DNA of 64,000 nt from Epilithonimonas xixisoli (GTDB lineage Bacteria > Bacteroidota > Bacteroidia > Flavobacteriales > Weeksellaceae). The DNA lies in the NCBI RefSeq assembly GCF_004365655.1, contig NZ_SOEO01000001.1, forward strand, positions 310,001 through 374,000, written 5' to 3'. Made by a program: the position numbers and the translations under genes. Under the pieces are notes generated by a model. It searched no databases, was not told the origin of the DNA, and was given only the letters and a program-made list of their open reading frames with translations. Shown piece by piece: positions 7,551 through 14,747 of the stretch (its first letter is position 1; each line of letters starts with the position of its first letter).

Positions 7551-7675
7551 TATTTTTTTTCTTCGAAGACAAGGCAAATACCTGTTCCCGACCTTTTCAT
7601 TGAAACAAGACCATTATCAATGTGCTTTTTCAATTCCGCTACTGATATTTCAGTGTTCACAATCTTTTTTTTCAT
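7550..7675 (-). CDS. Small prophage hypothetical protein, 41 aa
   Basis: Reads MKKKIVNTEISVAELKKHID and continues to CLVFEEKK. The composition is protein-like and the ORF ends exactly where tRNA-like element 2 begins. It lies between the HTH-like early gene and the transposase. Function unknown. Confidence 0.45.
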   Translation of the reverse strand: MKKKIVNTEISVAELKKHIDNGLVSMKRSGTGICLVFEEKK

Positions 7676-7686
7676 TTTCTGAATAT

Positions 7687-7812
7687 TTATTGGTTAAAAT
7701 TTGTTTGATGATGCCAGTCAAAATGTCTGTTGAACAAAATGATATGGTAATAGCATTTTATCACGTGAGCAACGTGCTTTTTGTAAGGGATGATTGCGAT
7801 TAGATTTTTCAT
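7687..7812 (-). CDS. Possible small protein, 41 aa
   Basis: Reads MKNLIAIIPYKKHVAHVIKC and continues with histidine- and phenylalanine-rich sequence to the stop. It lies 2 nt after the preceding gene and 11 nt before the next small ORF, which fits the operon. The composition is odd and there is no motif, so it may not be a real gene. Confidence 0.3.
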   Translation of the reverse strand: MKNLIAIIPYKKHVAHVIKCYYHIILFNRHFDWHHQTNFNQ

Positions 7813-7814
7813 TG

Positions 7815-8093
7815 CTATTGTTTTAAAAGTTTTCTACGGTTTTCGATAACGGCTTTTAAAGCGTTTACAGCTTCTGTGTGATTTTTGGAATAGACTCTCA
7901 AGAATGCTTTTTCAACAGAAAATCTTGGTATTCCAGATTTTTCAGAAGCCAAATCCCAGTCTCCATATCTCTTTTGAGACAGTAAAGCCTGTAGTGTTTC
8001 GAGGTATTCAACCTCTTCTGGTGTTTGTGGATCAAAATATATTTTTGGTTTTTTTTCCACTTTTACGGTTTTCCTTACTCTATCTGTTTTCAT
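7815..8093 (-). CDS. Small DNA-binding-like early protein, 92 aa
   Basis: First gene of the leftward operon, divergent from the repressor. The chosen start is the ATG at 8093; a longer frame to 8153 would run into the operators. The C-terminal half (GDWDLASEKSGIPRFSVEKAFLRVYSKNHTEAVNAL) looks like a helix-turn-helix region. Its place corresponds to Ner/Cro of Mu-type phages, which shuts off early and repressor promoters. The function is inferred from position. Confidence 0.5.
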   Translation of the reverse strand: MKTDRVRKTVKVEKKPKIYFDPQTPEEVEYLETLQALLSQKRYGDWDLASEKSGIPRFSVEKAFLRVYSKNHTEAVNALKAVIENRRKLLKQ

Positions 8094-8128
8094 TTGTCTT
8101 ATTTTTGTCTCAATCTTGCGACAAATAT

Positions 8129-8148
8129 AAATAGAAATTTTTCTATTT
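8129..8148. promoter_or_regulatory. Repressor operator (perfect dyad)
   Basis: AAATAGAAA-TT-TTTCTATTT, with 9-bp arms, lies in the gap between the divergent repressor and early genes. A second, shorter dyad with the same half-site, TAGAA-GAAA-TTCTA, is at 8161-8174, 16 nt before the repressor ATG. Two related operators between divergent promoters are typical of a phage lysogeny switch. Binding by the 8191-8901 product is inferred. Confidence 0.6.
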
Positions 8149-8160
8149 ACCAAATTAAAA

Positions 8161-8174
8161 TAGAAGAAATTCTA
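8161..8174. promoter_or_regulatory. Second repressor operator
   Basis: TAGAA and TTCTA arms separated by 4 nt, repeating the half-site of the dyad at 8129-8148. It lies close to the repressor start, so it would fit autoregulation. Confidence 0.45.
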
Positions 8175-8190
8175 ATATTTTTTTAAAATT

Positions 8191-8901
8191 ATGAGGAATA
8201 TAGTAGAGAAACTCAAGGAATATCTTGACTTTAAAAATATTGAAATAGCCGTTGCTGAAAGGGAATTAGGCGTATCAAACGCAAGTCTAAGCAAGCCTTT
8301 TAAAGCGAATACCAATATTAAAACTACTACGTTAGAAAAATTTCTATCCACATATAAAGATTTGAATCCGCTTTGGGTCCTTGACGAATCACCTAATATG
8401 TTGAGAAAAGGAAATAGCGGTCAGATTAATGAATCTCTACACGTTTACGAGACCAAAAAGACAAAAGAAGCGATCATCGGATTGCAGGAAGTTCCTTTTT
8501 ATGACTTGGAAGCAACCGCAGGCCTGCAAGAGCTTTTCGACAGCGGAAAACCTCACAAAGTTCTGGACACCATCAAAATTCCCAATTTACCAAGGTGCGA
8601 CGGTGCAATTTCCGTAACCGGTGACAGTATGTACCCACTTTTGAAGTCTGGTGATATTATTTTATACAAAGAAACCTCTGTCCAGAATATTTTCTATGGA
8701 GAAATGTACTTAGTAAGCGTAAAATCCGATGACTGGGAGGAATATATCACAGTCAAATTTGTTCAGAAATCGGAAAAAGGAGAAGATTTTGTGAAATTGG
8801 TAAGTCAAAATCAACACCATCAGTCAAAAGACATCAATATTGGTCATATCTCCGCCATTGCGATGGTAAAAGCAAGCATTAGATACAATACGATGTTTTA
8901 A
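8191..8901 (+). CDS. Phage repressor, HTH plus LexA-type S24 peptidase
   Basis: A 236-residue repressor. The N-terminal helix-turn-helix spans about residues 16-50 (IAVAERELGVSNASLSKPF). The C-terminal S24 domain has the nucleophile S146 in TGDSMYP and the general base K189 in ITVKF. A candidate self-cleavage bond is A110-G111 in EATAGL. Such repressors hold lysogeny and cleave themselves on RecA filaments after DNA damage, so the prophage is probably SOS-inducible. It is divergent from the early operon with two operators in the 97-nt gap. Confidence 0.9.
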   Translation: MRNIVEKLKEYLDFKNIEIAVAERELGVSNASLSKPFKANTNIKTTTLEKFLSTYKDLNPLWVLDESPNMLRKGNSGQINESLHVYETKKTKEAIIGLQEVPFYDLEATAGLQELFDSGKPHKVLDTIKIPNLPRCDGAISVTGDSMYPLLKSGDIILYKETSVQNIFYGEMYLVSVKSDDWEEYITVKFVQKSEKGEDFVKLVSQNQHHQSKDINIGHISAIAMVKASIRYNTMF

Positions 8902-9129
8902 AATGTTGATTATTAATTATTTACGTTAAAATACGGTGATTTTTAAATAATCATAACCCTACCAACTCAAAGTAATTTTGTATTAATTGAACCGTTAAGA
9001 GTTTCATTTCGATAAACTCTCAATTTGTGATTTGCTTTTTTTTGTAACCCCAAACGTAACCCCAATCATAACCGCACTCGCTATTTTTACTTTATATCAA
9101 AACGGCTGTTCGAAATCTGTTAAATGAAC

Positions 9130-9146
9130 TTTAAAACGGTTTTAAA
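9130..9146. promoter_or_regulatory. Dyad near the prophage end
   Basis: TTTAAAAC-G-GTTTTAAA, a perfect inverted repeat, followed at once by another half-like word GGTTTTTAAAC. It shares its half-site with the dyad at the transposase start (7477-7495). A transposase end-binding site or operator is possible. Confidence 0.4.
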
Positions 9147-9164
9147 TAGGTTTTTAAACAACAA

Positions 9165-9210
9165 AAAAACGCCCGAAAACTGCTTTAATAGTAGTTTTCG
9201 AGCGTTTTCT
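9165..9210. terminator. Bidirectional hairpin terminator
   Basis: The stem AAAACGC-C-CGAAAACT pairs with AGTTTTCG-A-GCGTTTT around a 9-nt loop, flanked by A and T runs. It would stop transcription leaving the repressor gene, or transcripts entering the prophage. Confidence 0.7.
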
Positions 9211-9402
9211 TATGTTTGATGTAATTATATCTTAAATTTGAGCTTTTAAAGCCAGCCAGTACGGAAGTTAAATGGTACCAAATGGAAGTAAATTTTACTT
9301 TTTGACCATTCCCATTTTTTCGCTTTTTCTTTTGAAACCCTTATGGATAAAAGAAAAATTAATTTTTCACTTTTTTTTGTTTTTGACTTTTTGTGGTGGA
9401 TG

Positions 9403-10527
9403 CCCTAGTTATATCTCAAAGATACTCAAAATTGAAAGCAATTCACAACAAAAATTAATAAAGTCGCAAGATTAAAATTGATGTGTTATATCTCAAAGAT
9501 ACTCAAAATTGAAAGCAATTCACAACAAAAATTAATAAAGTCGCAAGATTAAAATTGATGTGTTATATCTCAAAGATACTCAAAATTGAAAGCAATTCAC
9601 AACTAGGAAACAAGACTTTGCGTGACGTATTAGGATGTGTTATATCTCAAAGATACTCAAAATTGAAAGCAATTCACAACGTCGTTTGGAATACGGTAAA
9701 GATTTATCTTGATGTGTTATATCTCAAAGATACTCAAAATTGAAAGCAATTCACAACGTTCGCGAGACATTGTAATCATTTTGAAAAGATGTGTTATATC
9801 TCAAAGATACTCAAAATTGAAAGCAATTCACAACAAACCAATACTTTGTTCTAATGTAATATTAGATGTGTTATATCTCAAAGATACTCAAAATTGAAAG
9901 CAATTCACAACTAGACGAATCAACAGAATTGATATTGGTATGATGTGTTATATCTCAAAGATACTCAAAATTGAAAGCAATTCACAACTTCTGGCCGTGT
10001 TTGATTCCGTTTTTTTTCGATGTGTTATATCTCAAAGATACTCAAAATTGAAAGCAATTCACAACGACGACTACAAAACGAAGATTTCAAACTTAGATGT
10101 GTTATATCTCAAAGATACTCAAAATTGAAAGCAATTCACAACATCTCCAAAAGTGAGAGAATCTTGAACATCGCTGTGTAATATCTCAAAGATACTCAAA
10201 ATTGAAAGCAATTCACAACGTTTTCTGACTTGATGGGAAGCCATACAGCGCTGTGTAATATCTCAAAGATACTCAAAATTGAAAGCAATTCACAACAAAG
10301 AAGAACTGATGCAAAAAAAGCCGGTTGCTGTGTAATATCTCAAAGATACTCAAAATTGAAAGCAATTCACAACATCTGCTTTATCTGGTAATTCTACGCT
10401 TGAGCTGTGTAATATCTCAAAGATACTCAAAATTGAAAGCAATTCACAACGTGATGTATGCACCGGAGAAAATACTTGTTGCTGTGTAATATCTCAAAGA
10501 TACTCAAAATTGAAAGTAAGTCACAAC
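9403..10527 (-). CRISPR. CRISPR array, 15 repeats of 47 bp and 14 spacers of 30 bp, type II-C-like
   Basis: Repeats start every 77 bases from 9403 to 10481. On the minus strand each repeat starts GTTGTGAATTGCTTTC, as type II repeats commonly start with GTTG. Long repeats of 46-47 bp with 30-bp spacers are known from flavobacterial II-C systems. Repeats 2-10 and 11-15 differ at two positions (GATGTGTTAT versus GCTGTGTAAT on the plus strand). Repeat 1 keeps only its last 42 bases and repeat 15 has two changes. Spacers 1 and 2 are identical. Each repeat contains TTG, 21 nt, TATCTTTG on the minus strand, a Bacteroidetes promoter match. No cas gene is in the window. Strand is inferred. Confidence 0.95.
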
Positions 10528-10548
10528 ATCCTCAAAAGAATAATATTA

Positions 10549-11460
10549 TTATCCCTCCAATCCAATCACCACAGGAAAATGGTCACTATACCCACCGATG
10601 AACCTTGACCCAGAATAAGTGCGAAAAGGATACTTGCCATTTTTATTGTCTTTGTTTCGGAGTCGGGGAGTGGTGTAGATTTCTGCACGGATATTTTTCA
10701 CATTAAATCTTTCTTTAAGCGTTTTCTCGGTGAAAATAATCTGATCAAAAACCATCCCTTGTTTGTCGTGAAATGTAGAAAATTGATTTTTTTGAAACAT
10801 TTCTTCGAAAGGATTGATTAACAATTGATTGTGCATTTTGTCGAAACATATTTTTTTAATAGCTTCGGAATCAGGGTTTTCATTAAAATCGCCCATCAAG
10901 ACAATCGGTTCTCCTTTATCAAAAAGCGGCTCAAGTGTTTCCTTAAGTTTTTGAAAGATAAAATATCGTTGCTCTTTTTTGCTATCCCGATTCCTTTGGG
11001 AAGGCAGATGAAGAACAAAAACTTGAAACGTCTTACCGTCGGAGGATAGTTCTACTTGCAGAATATCTCGGGTGTGGTATTCCGAATTCTCACCCAGTGG
11101 AAATCGCAAGGTTTTGAAACTTAAAACAGAAAATTTCTCTTTATCATACAACATCGCTACGCTAAGTCCTCGCGAATCATTGGATTTTTCATAAATAATG
11201 CCGTATGAATGGAGTGGTGAGTTTTCATCGGTCAAATCTTCCAATACAGATTTCGACCCAATTTCGGCTAACCCGATGATGGAAGGCAACTGCCCATGAT
11301 CTTCCTCAACAAATCGAAAGGCATTGGTGATTTTACGGATTTTTTGCTTGTACTTGTAGGCATCCCAGTTGCGGAGACCGGTAATAACATTGTCTGGAGA
11401 ATCAGAATCGGGTGGAAAGAGATTTTCCACATTGTAAAACATCAGAAGTTTGGTACTCAT
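10549..11460 (-). CDS. Endonuclease/exonuclease/phosphatase family protein
   Basis: A 303-residue cytoplasmic protein of the DNase I-like fold. Visible motifs are FYNVENLF at the start, GLAEIGS with the metal-binding glutamate (about 64-70), VLHLPSQ, GDFNENPDS (catalytic Asp and Asn, about 196-204) and the C-terminal YSDHFPVV with the active-site DH pair. Members hydrolyse phosphodiesters in nucleic acids, lipids or nucleotides; the substrate here is unknown. It ends 21 nt from the CRISPR array and lies just downstream of corA. Confidence 0.85.
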   Translation of the reverse strand: MSTKLLMFYNVENLFPPDSDSPDNVITGLRNWDAYKYKQKIRKITNAFRFVEEDHGQLPSIIGLAEIGSKSVLEDLTDENSPLHSYGIIYEKSNDSRGLSVAMLYDKEKFSVLSFKTLRFPLGENSEYHTRDILQVELSSDGKTFQVFVLHLPSQRNRDSKKEQRYFIFQKLKETLEPLFDKGEPIVLMGDFNENPDSEAIKKICFDKMHNQLLINPFEEMFQKNQFSTFHDKQGMVFDQIIFTEKTLKERFNVKNIRAEIYTTPRLRNKDNKNGKYPFRTYSGSRFIGGYSDHFPVVIGLEG

Positions 11461-11468
11461 CTTCTATC

Positions 11469-12377
11469 TTATCCTTGCCACTTTTTGCGGCGCATGTAGA
11501 TGAATGTCACAACCACAATCAGAATCATCAATCCAATGGTATAATAATAACCATGCTTCTGGTGCAATTCCGGCATATTATCGAAGTTCATCCCATAAAC
11601 ACCGGCAATAAAAGTAATTGGTAAAAAGTAAACTGAATAGATTGCCAAAAGTTTCATCACCTGATTCGCTTTTTGGTCAGAAAGCGCCAAAAACATCGAG
11701 ATGAGATTCACCGTTTGCGCATTCACATGGTCAAAGTCCGTGATCACGTCTTTCTGCTTATCCAGCAAGTCCATCACCTGCACATCTTCCAGTTCCAGAG
11801 TCCGGAATTTGGAAATCCATTCGCTGGAGATCGTTAGGATTCTGGTGTTCAGTCCCGATTTTCTTTTTAGTTTGTAAAGCCTCCGGATTTGATTGGTGTG
11901 GTTGGTCGTTTTCAGGAATATTTCGTTTTCCATCGCATCCATCACTTCCAGAAGGCTGTTGCTCTCGTCATCAAACGTCTTGATGATTTTCAAAGCCAAG
12001 CGCAAAGCAAGTTGATCTCTCGTGATATTCTCCGGATGGTCTTTTTTCAGTTCTTCAAAAACCTCGTTGATGCTCTTGCTTTTGGTTCTATGGGTCGTGA
12101 TTATTAATTTTGGAAGCAGGAAGATGCCAAGTTTACTGCTGATGTCGCTAATGTTGTTCAGCGTTCGCTTTTCCAGATCGGTAGATTCGCGGGTCAGAAA
12201 AAACTTCACGCCATCCACTTCTTCATATTTCGGAAGGTGGTTTGGGTCTATCGTGTCCTCCAGCAAAAGAGAATTGATGTGGTAGCGCTCGTGTAGAAAC
12301 TGCAGATCTTCCTCTGTAGGAGCAGTCACATCTATCCATTCCCAGTTGGCGGTTTTGTATTTCTGTTCAATTGGCAT
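11469..12377 (-). CDS. corA: CorA-type magnesium/cobalt transporter
   Basis: A 302-residue CorA protein. A long acidic cytoplasmic domain is followed by two C-terminal transmembrane helices. The selectivity motif YGMNF (G-M-N) lies between the helices near residue 265, and the protein ends in the basic tail YMRRKKWQG. It imports Mg2+ as a pentamer in the inner membrane. It appears co-transcribed with the EEP-family gene, 8 nt apart. Confidence 0.92.
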   Translation of the reverse strand: MPIEQKYKTANWEWIDVTAPTEEDLQFLHERYHINSLLLEDTIDPNHLPKYEEVDGVKFFLTRESTDLEKRTLNNISDISSKLGIFLLPKLIITTHRTKSKSINEVFEELKKDHPENITRDQLALRLALKIIKTFDDESNSLLEVMDAMENEIFLKTTNHTNQIRRLYKLKRKSGLNTRILTISSEWISKFRTLELEDVQVMDLLDKQKDVITDFDHVNAQTVNLISMFLALSDQKANQVMKLLAIYSVYFLPITFIAGVYGMNFDNMPELHQKHGYYYTIGLMILIVVVTFIYMRRKKWQG

Positions 12378-12672
12378 AGAGCAAAACTAATTAAAATCTT
12401 CATTATTTTCATATTTCAGGGGATTTAAATATTTGGGCAGCTATTTCCGCCTTCCACTCCCGCTTTTTTCTTTTTTTGTCAAAAAAGAAAAAGAGCTCCG
12501 TTCAAGTCGGGCTGCAGCTTCGCAATACTCAATATTGATCCTAATTTACAGGTTTTGTCAATCAATCAACATAATTTAAGTCTATATTTTAAAGCAATAA
12601 ACTTTAACAATCAATAAAAATCTATGTAATAAATAAAATATTTACATTTGTCAAAATTTCTAAAACACACCA
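12378..12672. other. Divergent intergenic region with repeat and fabH promoter
   Basis: Contains one copy of the dispersed palindromic repeat (12435-12525). Near fabH it contains TACATTTG (12643-12650), a match to the Bacteroidetes -7 box, 22 nt before the fabH ATG. No small gene was recognised. Confidence 0.6.
12435..12525 (+). repeat. Dispersed palindromic repeat, copy A
   Basis: Outer arms GGGCAGCTATTTCCGCC and TCAAGTCGGGCTGC can pair through GCAGC/GCTGC. The centre is a T-run/A-run hairpin (CTTTTTTTGTC AAAAAAG). Other copies are at 29101-29174 (inverted), 44368-44465 and 53575-53705 (inverted), always between genes. Confidence 0.75.
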
Positions 12673-13695
12673 ATGTTTAAAAGTGTAATCTCAGGCGTAG
12701 GTCATTACGTTCCTGAAAATATAGTAACCAACGACGATCTTTCTAAACTAATGACCACCAATGATGAGTGGATCACCGAGAGAACGGGCATCAAAGAAAG
12801 ACGACACCGCAAAAACCGTGTAGATGCCGAAGAAACTACTTCTTTCTACGGGTTCAAAGCGTCAGAAATAGCGCTTAAAAATGCTGATCTTACAGCTCAG
12901 GATATCGATTATATTGTGTTCGCAACCTTATCTCCAGATTATTATTTTCCGGGTTCCGGCGTACTTTTGCAGGAATTATTAGGTTGTAATACAGTTGGAG
13001 CCTTGGATGTGAGAAATCAATGTTCAGGTTTTGTTTATGCGATGAGTGTTGCGGATGCCTTTATCAAATCTGGATTGTACAAAAATGTTTTGGTAGTAGG
13101 CGCAGAGATTCATTCCTTTGGATTGGATTTTTCTGATGCTGGCCGAGGCGTTTCTGTCATCTTCGGAGACGGAGCTGGAGCAGTGGTTTTATCAGCAAGC
13201 GAGGATGAAAATGCTAAAGGAATTCTTTCTGTGAATATGCATTCAGAAGGAAAATATGCCGAAGAACTTGCTGTGAAATTCCCTGGAACCAAATTAGGTT
13301 GGAGTGACAATCTTCTTAAAAATCCAGATTCTCTTACACCGGAAGATATCTATCCTGTGATGAATGGTAACTTCGTTTTCAAACACGCTGTTACGAGATT
13401 TCCGGAAACGATTTTGGAAGCGTTGGAAAAAGCAGGAAAAACGATTGATGATTTGGATTTACTCATTCCTCATCAGGCGAATATCAGAATTGCACAGTAC
13501 GTTCAGCAATTATTGCATTTGCCAGACGAAAAAGTATTCGTGAATATTCAAAAATATGGAAACACAACCGCAGCATCTATTCCAATTGCTTTAAGCGAGG
13601 CAATTTTGGAAGGCAGAATGAAACGTGGCGACTTGGTTTGTATGTCGGCTTTCGGTAGTGGTTTCACTTGGGGAAGTGTCCTTTTTGAATATTAA
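12673..13695 (+). CDS. fabH: 3-oxoacyl-ACP synthase III (KAS III)
   Basis: A 340-residue KAS III. The catalytic triad is visible: C117 in NQCSGF, H267 in PHQANIRI (also the ACP-binding helix) and N297 in YGNTTAAS. It condenses an acyl-CoA starter with malonyl-ACP to begin fatty acid synthesis. In flavobacteria the starter is often a branched acyl-CoA. Bacteroidetes carry several FabH paralogues, so this copy might serve a secondary pathway. It is monocistronic, with its own -7 box and a terminator. Confidence 0.92.
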   Translation: MFKSVISGVGHYVPENIVTNDDLSKLMTTNDEWITERTGIKERRHRKNRVDAEETTSFYGFKASEIALKNADLTAQDIDYIVFATLSPDYYFPGSGVLLQELLGCNTVGALDVRNQCSGFVYAMSVADAFIKSGLYKNVLVVGAEIHSFGLDFSDAGRGVSVIFGDGAGAVVLSASEDENAKGILSVNMHSEGKYAEELAVKFPGTKLGWSDNLLKNPDSLTPEDIYPVMNGNFVFKHAVTRFPETILEALEKAGKTIDDLDLLIPHQANIRIAQYVQQLLHLPDEKVFVNIQKYGNTTAASIPIALSEAILEGRMKRGDLVCMSAFGSGFTWGSVLFEY

Positions 13696-13713
13696 TTCAA
13701 TTCTATCAAAAAT

Positions 13714-13752
13714 AAAAAAAGCGCTATTCGGATTTCCAAATAGCGCTTTTTA
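13714..13752. terminator. Bidirectional terminator between fabH and ohrR
   Basis: The stem AAAAAGCGCTATT pairs with AATAGCGCTTTTT around an 11-nt loop. A and T tracts on both sides serve the two convergent genes. Confidence 0.85.
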
Positions 13753-14181
13753 TTACTTATTGATTTGTTTGACGACTTTATCAGATAAAGCTTTTAGTTG
13801 CGTCATTTCTTCCAAACTCAGATTCATTGCTTTTGCCAATTCGATTGGGATGCAAGTCGCTTTTTCCTTAAGTTTCTTGCCATTTTCTGTGAGGTGAATT
13901 TTCACAACCCTTTCATCTTCTTTGCTACGTTTTCTCGTTAAAAGATTCTTCGATTCTAAACGTTTCAACAAAGGTGTCAAAGTTCCATTGTCGAGTTGCA
14001 AAAGTTCTCCAACTTGATTGACAGTCAAGTCATCCTTTTCCCAAAGCGCCATCATTGCAATATATTGTGGATAGGTCAAACCAATATTTTTAAGAATCGG
14101 ACGATAACACTGCATTATTTCGCGATGTAAAACATAAACGGAAAAACAAAGTTGCTTGTCTAATTTTAGTAAATCTTCCAT
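13753..14181 (-). CDS. ohrR: MarR-family organic peroxide sensor OhrR
   Basis: A 142-residue MarR protein with a winged helix (about 45-105: LTVNQVGELLQLDNGTLTPLLKRLESKNLLTR, then a basic wing KRSKEDERVV). C12 in KQLCFSVYVLHREI is in the position of the conserved peroxide-sensing cysteine of OhrR. It should repress ohr until organic hydroperoxides oxidise that cysteine. It lies 72 nt downstream of ohr on the same strand. Assignment is by motif plus neighbour. Confidence 0.85.
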   Translation of the reverse strand: MEDLLKLDKQLCFSVYVLHREIMQCYRPILKNIGLTYPQYIAMMALWEKDDLTVNQVGELLQLDNGTLTPLLKRLESKNLLTRKRSKEDERVVKIHLTENGKKLKEKATCIPIELAKAMNLSLEEMTQLKALSDKVVKQINK

Positions 14182-14253
14182 ATTGAGTTTTAATTAATTT
14201 CCACATTCAAAGATAAATAATTTTGCTCCCTTTAGGGTTGGGGAAAATAATAT

Positions 14254-14676
14254 TTAATCGTTGCTCACAGTCAATTTTACGTCGATGTTTCCTCTTGTTG
14301 CATTAGAATAAGGACAGATTTGATGTGCTTTCTCAATCAATTCCTGCGCTTGTTCCAAAGAAACGCCTGGAATGTTCGCGTGCAATTCAACTTCCAATCC
14401 AAAACCGCCGTTCTCGATTTGTCCGATTCCAACTTTTGCTGTAACCGTAGTTTCGCCAGTTTCGATTTTACCTTGTTTGATAACCAAGTTCAATGCGCTG
14501 TCAAAACAAGCTGAGTAACCCGCCGCAAAAAGCATTTCTGGATTTGCGTAATCGTCATTTGCACCACCTAAACCTTTTGGCATTCTTACTTCTAGATCAA
14601 GAATTCCGTTATCGCTTTTTACGTTTCCGTTTCTTCCTCCTGTGGCTGTAGCGCCAATGCTGTACAATGTTTTCAT
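14254..14676 (-). CDS. ohr: Organic hydroperoxide resistance protein (Ohr/OsmC family)
   Basis: A 140-residue Ohr. The two redox cysteines are C57 in YSACFDSAL and C121 in ICPYSNATRGN. It reduces fatty-acid and other organic hydroperoxides using lipoyl-dependent thiols. The start at 14676 (MKTLYSIGATATGG) matches the family; a longer frame from 14712 would run into the promoter. An OhrR operator and a -7 box (TACATTTG, minus strand, 14710-14717) lie upstream. Confidence 0.93.
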   Translation of the reverse strand: MKTLYSIGATATGGRNGNVKSDNGILDLEVRMPKGLGGANDDYANPEMLFAAGYSACFDSALNLVIKQGKIETGETTVTAKVGIGQIENGGFGLEVELHANIPGVSLEQAQELIEKAHQICPYSNATRGNIDVKLTVSND

Positions 14677-14709
14677 TTTTTTTATTGATTTAATTATTAT
14701 TTGATGGTA

Positions 14710-14747
14710 CAAATGTATGGTGTAAAATTATATTGTGCACAATATAA
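14710..14747 (-). promoter_or_regulatory. ohr promoter with OhrR operator
   Basis: TTATATTGTGCACAATATAA (14728-14747) is a perfect 20-bp palindrome of the size and composition of MarR/OhrR operators. On the minus strand TACATTTG (14710-14717) is a -7 box. A TTG inside the palindrome, 22 nt upstream of it, can act as the -33 element. The repressor would thus cover the -33 region. Confidence 0.8.

Larger units (their letters stand above)
1..9212. mobile_element. Mu-like transposable prophage, early region (partial)
   Basis: The region holds a LexA-type repressor facing a leftward operon with a DDE transposase of the MuA kind, a MuB-like AAA ATPase, DUF3164, a possible GemA-like protein and a Phg_2220_C protein, in the order expected of Mu-like phages. 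Late, head and tail genes are not in the window and should lie to the left. The repressor-side end is not fixed to the base. It is placed after the hairpin at 9165-9210 because the phage-like palindromes stop there and a CRISPR array begins at 9403. No target-site duplication can be checked, since only one end is visible. Confidence 0.85.
8902..9402. other. Prophage end and CRISPR flank, no gene
   Basis: No convincing gene is seen in these 501 bases. They hold a direct repeat of GTAACCCCAA (9044-9053 and 9056-9065), a dyad related to the one at the transposase start (9130-9146), a strong hairpin (9165-9210), and AT-rich sequence with a perfect 16-bp palindrome GAAAAATTAATTTTTC (9353-9368). 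The prophage terminus should lie here, most likely between 9210 and 9400. The last 190 bases may be the CRISPR leader. Confidence 0.5.

Noticed and set aside
9044-9065. Direct repeat GTAACCCCAA as an integrase attachment core
   Set aside because: The prophage uses a DDE transposase, and no tyrosine recombinase or tRNA gene is near. The repeat is too short to support attachment.
9219-9258. A degenerate CRISPR repeat or tracrRNA anti-repeat (TTATATCTTAAATTTGAGC region)
   Set aside because: The similarity to the repeat is short and broken, with no long pairing to the repeat 5' part and no following hairpins typical of tracrRNA.
9272-10128. Several 62-67-residue ORFs with a common MMCYISKILKIESNSQ start
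   Set aside because: They are translations of the CRISPR repeats and spacers, with a 77-bp period, and not genes.
9450-10480. Self-targeting spacers against the prophage or window genes
   Set aside because: By eye no spacer matched the window over more than about 11 bases (for example TTCTGGCCGT near 1483). A full-genome search would be needed to exclude it.
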